Positions 1 through 5,482 of a stretch of DNA of 7,003 nt are shown here, one piece after another. Source of the DNA: Phormidesmis priestleyi (GTDB taxonomy: Bacteria > Cyanobacteriota > Cyanobacteriia > Phormidesmidales > Phormidesmidaceae); NCBI GenBank assembly GCA_003242115.1, contig QBMP01000139.1:3992-10994 (forward strand). Reading direction: 5' to 3'. Under the pieces are notes generated by a model. That model searched no databases. It was not told the origin of the DNA and worked only from the letters and a program-made list of their open reading frames with translations. The position numbers and the translations under genes were made by a program. Numbering within the stretch: the stretch's first letter is position 1; each line of letters starts with the position of its first letter.

Positions 1-31
1 TTTTAGACTGTTCTTTTCAGAAAGTGATTGG

Positions 32-1312
32 CTAAAAAACCGTACCGTCGCTTTGGATCGTGATTGGCGGTGCGCCCGTGGGCCTGAGTTGCTCGGCGAT
101 GCGACGTCCGGCAGCCCAAGTACCGCCTTCTAGCACTTTGATGAGAGGCAGATCTTCAGGTGATTTGTGCAGTAAATGTCGGACGCGATCGCCAATCAAA
201 TCCAGCATGACAATGGTCAAGGCGCGCCACTCTACCACAATGGGCGAACCGGGTAAATGCGCCTCGCTGGTAACTGCCGCATGTTTGGGAATGAGCAGCT
301 TCAAATCCACGCATAGCCCCCCATTACGATACTCGGCTAGCCCTGTCAGCGCGTTTAAATCGCTGACGGTGATGCCTGCGGTGGCCAAGGGCTCTACTAG
401 CGAATAGCTCAGCCATTGAGAAAGCTTATGAAAGGGCACTAAATTCTCTCCTAACTGGGTATGGGGCAAGCCGGGATGGGGCCACACGTCACCCAGGCTC
501 GTGCCTGCAATCTCTACTCGACCCGGCCAGATTGAGCCAAATTTCTCTAATACATCGGTTAAAAGTTTGCCCGCGTTCAGCGTCAGGCCCGCCTCTTTCA
601 TCCAATTATCCAACAGATCGCTAGGTCTAGCAGGCCGGTTGTCAAAGCGTTTTGGCTGTGTCGCTAGCGCTGCGCCTAACTGCTGCAAGAGAGTCAGCCG
701 ACCTGCTAGTCCAATTAAAGGATTGTCGCCCTTGACTTGAAACGCATGAGCTAAATTATCTAGCGTCAGCTGTTGAAGTTTTACCGCATCGACCTGATAG
801 GAAAACGCTGAATCAGATGAAAACAATCCTTGCTCAAAAGCGCGAAGACTCGCCACGGCTAACCCTTCAGATCGTTTTAATACTGGCGGATTGAGCGAAT
901 TAACTGAGAGATCTTGATAGCGCCACTGGTTGCCTGCGCCCGCATCGAGGAAGACGCTGACAATGGCGAGATCTAGTTGCGATCGCGCCACTTCAACCCT
1001 CATCTCACTAGGATCGTCGTATTGCCGCTGTAACCGCTGATTAAACTCAGCTAGTCGAGCCACCCCACCCGCATCAAAATGACGCCACCGGCTGTGAAAC
1101 GGCACCTCAAAAGTCGGATAAGCCTGCTGAGTGGTTTCAACCACATAGGCCGCAACCGCATCCAACTGAGAGAGATCGCAAGCAAAATGCTCAAGCTTGT
1201 TGGCCTGACACAGTTCAAATAGCTGCTGAGCGCGATCGCGAATTGCCTCAGGCTGTCGTAAATAGGCAATGACAGCTTGCGCTTCATCCTCTCTCTTCTG
1301 CTCGTGAACCAT
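32..1312 (-). CDS. urc4: URC4/urg3 family protein (DUF1688), uracil catabolism
   Basis: This is a 426-residue protein that I recognise as the DUF1688/URC4 (fungal urg3) family. The N-terminal third carries the characteristic stretch HSRWRHFDAGG (near residue 75), followed by a long mixed alpha/beta body ending in EGGTWAAGRR and a conserved-looking C-terminus. Family knowledge: URC4 is needed for growth on uracil in Lachancea kluyveri, but its chemical step is not firmly established. No signal peptide or membrane span is seen, so it is probably cytosolic. Start choice: the ATG at 1312 overlaps the TGA of the upstream URC1 gene by one base (TGATG), and GGAG at 1323-1326 sits 10 nt upstream; a GTG one codon earlier (1315, 7 nt spacing) is equally possible. 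The overlap implies translational coupling and one operon with URC1. The stop lies 31 bp from the window edge, so further operon members, such as a uracil phosphoribosyltransferase, could follow outside. Confidence 0.88.
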   Translation of the reverse strand: MVHEQKREDEAQAVIAYLRQPEAIRDRAQQLFELCQANKLEHFACDLSQLDAVAAYVVETTQQAYPTFEVPFHSRWRHFDAGGVARLAEFNQRLQRQYDDPSEMRVEVARSQLDLAIVSVFLDAGAGNQWRYQDLSVNSLNPPVLKRSEGLAVASLRAFEQGLFSSDSAFSYQVDAVKLQQLTLDNLAHAFQVKGDNPLIGLAGRLTLLQQLGAALATQPKRFDNRPARPSDLLDNWMKEAGLTLNAGKLLTDVLEKFGSIWPGRVEIAGTSLGDVWPHPGLPHTQLGENLVPFHKLSQWLSYSLVEPLATAGITVSDLNALTGLAEYRNGGLCVDLKLLIPKHAAVTSEAHLPGSPIVVEWRALTIVMLDLIGDRVRHLLHKSPEDLPLIKVLEGGTWAAGRRIAEQLRPTGAPPITIQSDGTVF

Positions 1313-2580
1313 CACTCTATTTCTCCATACTGCCGCCCAATGGTTCGACTTAGATCCGCTTCATCGGGCACCTTTCCCGGCGTAAAATAACCCGCTGCTT
1401 TCTTGGCATTCATTTCTACCTGAGCATCTGCTGGAATCAGCTCGTCCGGAATCGAAATTCGCTCAACAATCTCAATTCCCGATTGAACAACGGCGTCGTA
1501 TTTTAAATTACTCATAGAAACAAAGTGATCGATTCGGCTGATGCCCAGCCAATGCATCACATCCGGCATTAGCTCCTGAAAGCGCATGTCCTGCACACCT
1601 GCGACACATTCAGTGCGGGTAAAATAGGTATCAGCGCGATCGCCCCCTTCCTGCCGCTTGCGCGCGTTATACACCAAAAATTTGGTCACTTCACCCAAGG
1701 CTCTGCCTTCTTTACGAGCATAGATAATCACGCCCGCACCGCCTGCTTGCGCCGTCTGCAAAGCCACCTCAATGCCATGCACCAAATAAGGCCGACAGGT
1801 ACAAATATCAGAGCCAAACACATCCGAACCATTGCACTCATCGTGAATACGCACGGCCAGCGGACGATTAGGATCTGCGATCGCTTCCATATCACCCAGA
1901 ATATAGACCGTCAATCCGCCAATGGGCGGCAAAAACACCTGCAAATCTGGCCGCGTTACCAGTTCAGGAAACATCCCGCCCGTTTGCTCAAACAGCGTTC
2001 GGCGCAAATCGCTTTCCAACACGCCAAAGCGCTGCGCGATTCCTGGCAAATACCAAACTGGCTCTACAGCGGCCTTAGTAACCAACAGTTCACCCCGCTG
2101 GTTCATAATTTTGCCATCTACTTTTACGCGCCCTTGGGTCACCGCTTCTTGCAATTCTGGAATATTGATATGGGCTTTAGTAATGGCAATCGAAGGGCGA
2201 ATGTCATACCCTTGGGCTCTGAGATCTGCAAATGAATCATGATCGAGTGCGCCAAACGGATCGAGCGAGACGATTTTATCGGGCATTCCCCAACTCGGAT
2301 GCGGGCCAATCGCTACGGTAGGCGAGGTATTGGTTAAGTCGGCGCGGTGGTCACGCTCTAGGCTGCCACTCGCGATCGCCAGCGCTCGATACACCGCATA
2401 CCCGCCTGAATGCGTCCCAATCGCATTGCGATGCGATTTGTTGCCCAACGTCGCTACAACCGGCCCCCGCTCATCCCGGTCAGGATGCCCCCACTGAATC
2501 GCCAGCGGCTTATGCCCAAAGTTACCGGGATGCGACGTTAAAACAATATGCTTATGCTGAGGCGATCGCGCTGATGTCAT
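1312..2580 (-). CDS. urc1: URC1-type GTP cyclohydrolase II homologue, uracil catabolism
   Basis: A 422-residue protein with an N-terminal domain of about 200 residues typical of the URC1 branch (GTP_CH_N) and a RibA-like core at about 210-400. The three Cys zinc ligands of GTP cyclohydrolase II are kept (C249, C260, C262 in HDEC...ICTCRPY). The RibA signature QEGRGIG is altered to RKEGRALG (residues 289-296). At twice the length of a plain RibA (about 200 aa) and paired with URC4, it is very unlikely to be the riboflavin enzyme. Family knowledge: URC1 is essential for the URC uracil-degradation route, in which the ring is opened to release urea. Start choice: a TTG 11 codons upstream (2613) keeps the frame open, but the ATG at 2580 has AAGGGG at 2590-2595 with 9 nt spacing and is preferred. 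The gene starts in a divergent intergenic region containing a tandem repeat and ends overlapping urc4. Homology-based annotation may mislabel it ribA. Confidence 0.88.
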   Translation of the reverse strand: MTSARSPQHKHIVLTSHPGNFGHKPLAIQWGHPDRDERGPVVATLGNKSHRNAIGTHSGGYAVYRALAIASGSLERDHRADLTNTSPTVAIGPHPSWGMPDKIVSLDPFGALDHDSFADLRAQGYDIRPSIAITKAHINIPELQEAVTQGRVKVDGKIMNQRGELLVTKAAVEPVWYLPGIAQRFGVLESDLRRTLFEQTGGMFPELVTRPDLQVFLPPIGGLTVYILGDMEAIADPNRPLAVRIHDECNGSDVFGSDICTCRPYLVHGIEVALQTAQAGGAGVIIYARKEGRALGEVTKFLVYNARKRQEGGDRADTYFTRTECVAGVQDMRFQELMPDVMHWLGISRIDHFVSMSNLKYDAVVQSGIEIVERISIPDELIPADAQVEMNAKKAAGYFTPGKVPDEADLSRTIGRQYGEIE

Positions 2581-2589
2581 GTGAAGAAA

Positions 2590-2595
2590 CCCCTT
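2590..2595 (-). promoter_or_regulatory. Ribosome binding site of urc1
   Basis: AAGGGG on the minus strand lies 9 nt before the ATG at 2580. It decides the start in favour of 2580 over the in-frame TTG at 2613, which has no comparable site. Confidence 0.6.
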
Positions 2596-2653
2596 ATCAA
2601 GCCCTGATGTCAACGAACCCTCAAATTAGCTTACCTAAGGCTAAACTGACTGT

Positions 2654-2693
2654 AGTTGAGATAGCAGTTAGGGAGTTGAGATAGCAGTTAGGG
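2654..2693. repeat. Perfect 2 x 20 bp tandem direct repeat in the divergent promoter region
   Basis: Two identical head-to-tail copies of AGTTGAGATAGCAGTTAGGG occupy 2654-2673 and 2674-2693. They lie 74 bp upstream of the urc1 ATG and 62 bp upstream of the SDR ATG, in the only divergent gap of the window. Two sites spaced by about two helical turns would suit cooperative binding of a regulator, but a chance replication-slippage duplication is just as compatible. I see no convincing -35/-10 pair for either gene and no NtcA-type GTA-N8-TAC site nearby. Confidence 0.85.
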
Positions 2694-2755
2694 CTAGGAA
2701 TTTGTCTAGGTGATAGCATCGTTAAAGCTGATCTATCCGCAACCTCTCAGAACGT

Positions 2756-3817
2756 ATGCTCGAATACAACATTTCATCGCCAGTAATGGTCACAGGGGCA
2801 ACCGGCTATGTCGCTGGCTGGCTAGTCAAACGGCTGCTAGAAGAAGGCTTTACGGTTCATGCAGCAGTGCGAGATCCGCATAATTCTAAAAAGCTGAGCC
2901 ATTTGAATGAGCTAGCCGAGCGATCGCCCGGCCAAATAAAATACTTCAAAGCCGATTTACTCTCCACCGGATCTTACGCCGCAGCCATGCAGGGCTGTGA
3001 AGTAGTTTTTCATACCGCTTCTCCCTTCAATCTGTCGGCTGACAATCCGCAAAAGGATTTGATAGAACCTGCACAGCTCGGCACTCGCAACGTGCTAGAA
3101 GAAGCCAATCGCACCGAGTCGGTAAAGCGAGTGGTCGTGACGAGCAGTTGCGCTGCCATTTATGGTGATAATGCCGATCTAAAAGATGCGAGAGGCGATC
3201 GCTTCACCGAAGCCGATTGGAACAACAGCTCATCTCTCACCCATCAGCCCTACTCCTACTCCAAAACGCTGGCTGAACAGGCAGCTTGGGACATTGCCAA
3301 CGCTCAAAACCGCTGGAGCTTAATAGTGATAAATCCATCGCTAGTGTTAGGGCCAAGCCTGAATCCGGCAGCAACATCAGCCTCACTCTCCCTAATCAGA
3401 CAGTTTGGGGATGGCACCATGAAGTCGGGCACCGTAGATTTGGGCATGGGCGCGGTAGATGTGAGAGATGTAGCTGAAGCGCATATGGCCGCTGGGTTTG
3501 AGCCATCGGTGCAGGGGCGTTACATCGTGTCGGGGCACGATACCAGCTTTCCTGAATTTGCCAGCATTTTGCGCGATCGCTTTGGCGAAACCTACCCCAT
3601 CCCAAAAACAACCGTTCCGAAGTGGTTAGCTTGGCTCATCGGGCCATTTCTAGCGAAAAACACTACTCGAAAGTATGTTTCGCGCAATCTTGGCCTACCC
3701 TTTCGAGCAGACAACAGCAAAAGCATTCAAGAGCTAAGCATTAAATACCGGCCCCTAGAAACTTCTCTCAGTGAGATGTTTCAACAGATGATTGATCAAG
3801 GTGTTTTTGCTAAATAG
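2756..3817 (+). CDS. NAD(P)-dependent extended SDR, dihydroflavonol reductase-like aldehyde/ketone reductase
   Basis: A 353-residue extended short-chain dehydrogenase/reductase. The Rossmann nucleotide-binding motif TGATGYVA is at residues 13-20; the third glycine of the classical TGxxGxxG is alanine, as is common in DFR-like members. R39 after the second strand (AAVRDP) suggests preference for NADPH. The catalytic set is visible: Ser in VVTSSCAAIYG (S130/S131) and YxxxK as Y166-SYS-K170. The C-terminal part (from about 240, VDVRDVAEAH) is the usual substrate-binding region with the family's DVRDVA motif. The substrate cannot be told from sequence; relatives reduce dihydroflavonols, cinnamoyl-CoA or assorted aldehydes. 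It is probably soluble. No good Shine-Dalgarno precedes the ATG; an internal ATG at 2786 would cut into the Rossmann strand and is unlikely. It is divergent from urc1 and convergent with exbD (22 bp gap). Its stop codon lies inside a short tandem duplication. Confidence 0.87.
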   Translation: MLEYNISSPVMVTGATGYVAGWLVKRLLEEGFTVHAAVRDPHNSKKLSHLNELAERSPGQIKYFKADLLSTGSYAAAMQGCEVVFHTASPFNLSADNPQKDLIEPAQLGTRNVLEEANRTESVKRVVVTSSCAAIYGDNADLKDARGDRFTEADWNNSSSLTHQPYSYSKTLAEQAAWDIANAQNRWSLIVINPSLVLGPSLNPAATSASLSLIRQFGDGTMKSGTVDLGMGAVDVRDVAEAHMAAGFEPSVQGRYIVSGHDTSFPEFASILRDRFGETYPIPKTTVPKWLAWLIGPFLAKNTTRKYVSRNLGLPFRADNSKSIQELSIKYRPLETSLSEMFQQMIDQGVFAK

Positions 3818-3832
3818 AGGCGCTAAATAGAG
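3809..3832. repeat. Short tandem duplication spanning the SDR stop codon
   Basis: GCTAAATAGAG occurs at 3809-3819 and again at 3822-3832 (period 13). The first copy supplies the last codons and TAG stop of the SDR gene; the second lies in the 22-bp gap before exbD. It is most simply a slippage duplication. Confidence 0.75.
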
Positions 3833-3839
3833 AAAATTC

Positions 3840-4241
3840 TTAAGGCTGAGTCGTCGCAATCCCTAGCCGGACGCTGTTGACTTGACGAAGCTGATCCATT
3901 GCCGCAACCACCTTCCCGTGGGGAGTCGCTTCATCAGCGCGAATGGTGACCATAATCGGTTGATTGGGCGCTATTGCACTAACCCCCTCGGCGAGATCTG
4001 CTAGCGCGATCGCCTGATCGTTCAAAAACAAATTTCCGTCCGGCGTAATCGTCACCGTCGCATCAATTTGATTTTCAGGAGTAGCCGTGGTCGCCTGCGG
4101 CAAATTAACCGGCAAGCCTTCAGCCTTGGTCAGGTACAGCGTAGACAATATAAAAAATGCCAAGATCGCGAAAATCACGTCGATCATTGGCAAAATGTTC
4201 ACACTAGGGCTTTTAAGATCCGCATCGTCGGGTAAACGCAT
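3840..4241 (-). CDS. exbD: ExbD/TolR family biopolymer transport protein
   Basis: A 133-residue protein of normal ExbD/TolR length and architecture: a short cytoplasmic N-terminus, one membrane span (about residues 16-36, ILPMIDVIFAILAFFILST) and a periplasmic domain to the C-terminus. The conserved membrane aspartate required for proton coupling is D21 in the PMIDVIF motif. The VTIRADEATPHGKVVAAMDQ stretch near the C-terminus is the typical ExbD/TolR fold signature. Family knowledge: ExbD works with a pentameric ExbB channel to energise TonB-dependent uptake or, as TolR, outer-membrane maintenance. No exbB is adjacent: the upstream neighbour, 12 bp away, is a 39-residue membrane ORF, so ExbB must be encoded elsewhere. 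There is no clear Shine-Dalgarno before the ATG, which fits translational coupling to that ORF. It converges with the SDR gene. Confidence 0.9.
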   Translation of the reverse strand: MRLPDDADLKSPSVNILPMIDVIFAILAFFILSTLYLTKAEGLPVNLPQATTATPENQIDATVTITPDGNLFLNDQAIALADLAEGVSAIAPNQPIMVTIRADEATPHGKVVAAMDQLRQVNSVRLGIATTQP

Positions 4242-4253
4242 TAGGTCAATAGT

Positions 4254-4373
4254 TTAATACGAAAATCCAGCAGCAAATAAGACGACCGTCAGCACGCCCG
4301 CCAAAATCATCAGCGCCGTACCCGCATCCCAACTGCCTTTCCAAGAATACTTTGACTTATTAGGTTCACTCAT
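4254..4373 (-). CDS. Small single-span membrane protein upstream of exbD, function unknown
   Basis: A 39-residue ORF beginning MSEPNKSKYSW. It has a polar, basic N-terminus (about 1-18, with two Trp residues flanking KGS) and one hydrophobic segment from about residue 19 to the end (TALMILAGVLTVVLFAAGF), so it would sit as a tail-anchored single-span protein. I do not recognise it and it does not match the small photosystem subunits I know (PsbJ, PsbN, PsbX, Ycf12, PetN). Support for being real: GGAG at 4383-4386 lies 9 nt before the ATG, the composition is that of a membrane protein, and it ends 12 bp before exbD on the same strand. An in-frame ATG at 4388 would give 44 residues but has no own ribosome site. 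It could be an accessory peptide of the Exb complex; that is inference from position only. Confidence 0.65.
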   Translation of the reverse strand: MSEPNKSKYSWKGSWDAGTALMILAGVLTVVLFAAGFSY

Positions 4374-4382
4374 TGCTTGGCG

Positions 4383-4386
4383 CTCC
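4383..4386 (-). promoter_or_regulatory. Ribosome binding site of the 39-residue membrane ORF
   Basis: GGAG on the minus strand, 9 nt before the ATG at 4373. It favours this start over the ATG at 4388, which overlaps the site. Confidence 0.5.
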
Positions 4387-4469
4387 ATCGCGAGTTAATT
4401 GCTTTGATCTTAATCTTTTTTAGCATAGCGTTAGTCCGCCAAGATTTCATCTGTCATCAGGATCGCAGA

Positions 4470-4498
4470 GCTTTTCGAGAAAAGCGCACTCAGCTTTT
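4470..4498. terminator. Possible hairpin terminator directly after the exonuclease gene
   Basis: Three alternating arms, GCTTTT (4470-4475), AAAAGC (4480-4485) and GCTTTT (4493-4498), allow two mutually exclusive 6-bp hairpins with loops of 4 and 7 nt. They begin right after the exonuclease TAA (4499-4501). On the minus strand the outer hairpin ends in a TTTT run. The stem is short and AT-rich, so termination would be weak; the exon-to-small-ORF gap of 125 bp otherwise holds nothing I can identify. Confidence 0.35.
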
Positions 4499-5332
4499 TT
4501 ACAGCAGCGACATCTGCTGCCCCTGCTGCTCCCCTTGCTGTTCATAATAAAACTGCTCCACGCCCCAGCGCCGATACATGGGCAGCTTTTGCCGATAAGA
4601 CAATCGGCTCTCCACCTCAGCCGTTTCTAAAATTTGCTGCGCCTCTTCTTTACGGCAGTTCAAAATTTTGGCCGCATCTTGCAGCCGAATCCACTGCTGA
4701 CCAAAGCGCTTGAGCAGCGTTTCATCATCTTCATCTTGAATTTGGCTCAGCAGCCTTTGCGCCAGTAGCCAGCAGGCTTTCGTGTCCGCCTCAGCCCGAT
4801 GCGACGTACTGACATCAAACTTAAAATGCTTAATCAAATTGGGCAGGCTACGAGAAGGTAAATCTGCCAGCAGCATTCGCGAGAGAATCACCGTACACAG
4901 CTTTTGCAGTGGCGGCTTATAAAAGCGGGTACCCAAGCGCTTGTATTCCGTGCGAATAAAGGCATAGTCAAAGTCCAGGTTATGCGCGGTGAAGGTGCGC
5001 TCAGTTTGCAACAGGGGCAGACACTGCGGCCAAATTTCCTCTGGCGGTGGCGACGGGTACACCATCTCAGGCGTAATTCCCGTAATTCCCGTAATAAATT
5101 CAGGAATTTTCACTTTAGGATTGATCAAGTAGCTCTCTTGATGCTCTACGCCGTCCGCTAGGCTAGCCTGCAAAATCGACACCTCAATCACCCGCGCATT
5201 GTGGCCCAACGCGCCCGTCGTCTCCACATCCACCACCGTTAAAGAAGACTTGCTGACCTGGCGGTAATAGGCTAGCAGCTCTTGAGAAAGCAGCGCCGAC
5301 TGACCCTGAAATTTTGCAGCATGAGCAACCAT
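4499..5332 (-). CDS. DEDDh-type 3'-5' exonuclease (DnaQ/PolIII epsilon family)
   Basis: A 277-residue protein with a complete DEDDh exonuclease domain. Exo I is VVDVETTG with D35 and E37; Exo II is HNLDFDYAF with D122; Exo III is HRAEADTKACW with H178 and D183. These residues bind two metal ions for 3'-5' hydrolysis of DNA or RNA ends. After the nuclease core (about 25-200) comes a C-terminal region of about 70 residues (IRLQDAAKILNCRKEEAQQ onward) that looks helical, perhaps a small helix-turn-helix, ending in a Gln-rich EQQGEQQGQQ tail. Stand-alone proteins of this type are common in cyanobacteria; whether it proofreads for PolIII or repairs DNA is not shown. Start choice: the frame runs open to a GTG at 5404, but the extra 24 residues come from tandemly repeated DNA and create an artificial hydrophobic patch, so the ATG at 5332 is preferred, although no Shine-Dalgarno is visible. 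It contains an in-frame 9-bp duplication (ITGITGIT). Confidence 0.87.
   Translation of the reverse strand: MVAHAAKFQGQSALLSQELLAYYRQVSKSSLTVVDVETTGALGHNARVIEVSILQASLADGVEHQESYLINPKVKIPEFITGITGITPEMVYPSPPPEEIWPQCLPLLQTERTFTAHNLDFDYAFIRTEYKRLGTRFYKPPLQKLCTVILSRMLLADLPSRSLPNLIKHFKFDVSTSHRAEADTKACWLLAQRLLSQIQDEDDETLLKRFGQQWIRLQDAAKILNCRKEEAQQILETAEVESRLSYRQKLPMYRRWGVEQFYYEQQGEQQGQQMSLL
5072..5095. repeat. In-frame 9-bp tandem repeat inside the exonuclease gene
   Basis: CGTAATTCC occurs at 5072-5080 and 5081-5089, followed by a partial third copy (CGTAAT, 5090-5095). It encodes a repeated Thr-Gly-Ile (FITGITGIT) between Exo I and Exo II. As recalled, relatives carry a single TGIT there, so this could be an insertion of three residues. 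Confidence 0.7.
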
Positions 5333-5364
5333 GACAAAAATAAATAAACAACAGCCTATCAGTT

Positions 5365-5386
5365 GAGCTAGAGATGAGCTAGAGAT
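5365..5386. repeat. Perfect 2 x 11 bp tandem repeat upstream of the exonuclease
   Basis: GAGCTAGAGAT is present twice head to tail (5365-5375, 5376-5386), 33 bp before the chosen exonuclease start. Read in the exonuclease frame it would encode a Ser-rich run, which argues that this DNA is leader, not coding. Confidence 0.8.
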
Positions 5387-5414
5387 CTCCCATCCCCCTG
5401 ACACCCCTTATCAA

Positions 5415-5442
5415 AGATCTCTCATCAGAGATCCCTCATCAG
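5415..5442. repeat. 2 x 14 bp tandem repeat with one mismatch
   Basis: AGATCTCTCATCAG (5415-5428) is followed directly by AGATCCCTCATCAG (5429-5442). It lies in the 150-bp gap between the aldo/keto reductase and exonuclease genes, close to the 11-bp repeat. No promoter, terminator or gene is otherwise evident in this gap. Confidence 0.75.
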
Positions 5443-5482
5443 AGGCCAAGGAACCATGAGCCATTCAAAGGCATCAGCTCAA

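Noticed and set aside
60..740. Plus-strand ORFs of 115 and 79 codons
   Set aside because: They lie antisense within the urc4 gene, have low-complexity Ser/Pro-rich translations and no family resemblance.
1747..2242. Plus-strand ORFs of 162 and 106 codons
   Set aside because: Antisense to urc1, mutually overlapping in two frames, without a ribosome site or recognisable motif.
2608..2613. TTGACA on the minus strand as a -35 box for urc1
   Set aside because: It is only 28 bp from the start codon and has no -10 at 16-18 bp; a promoter there would place the start of transcription at or after the ATG.
5333..5404. N-terminal extension of the exonuclease from GTG 5404, giving a hydrophobic, signal-like segment
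   Set aside because: The segment arises from tandem-repeat DNA, starts with GTG, and relatives as recalled begin close to the SQELLAYYR segment; the ATG at 5332 is more plausible.
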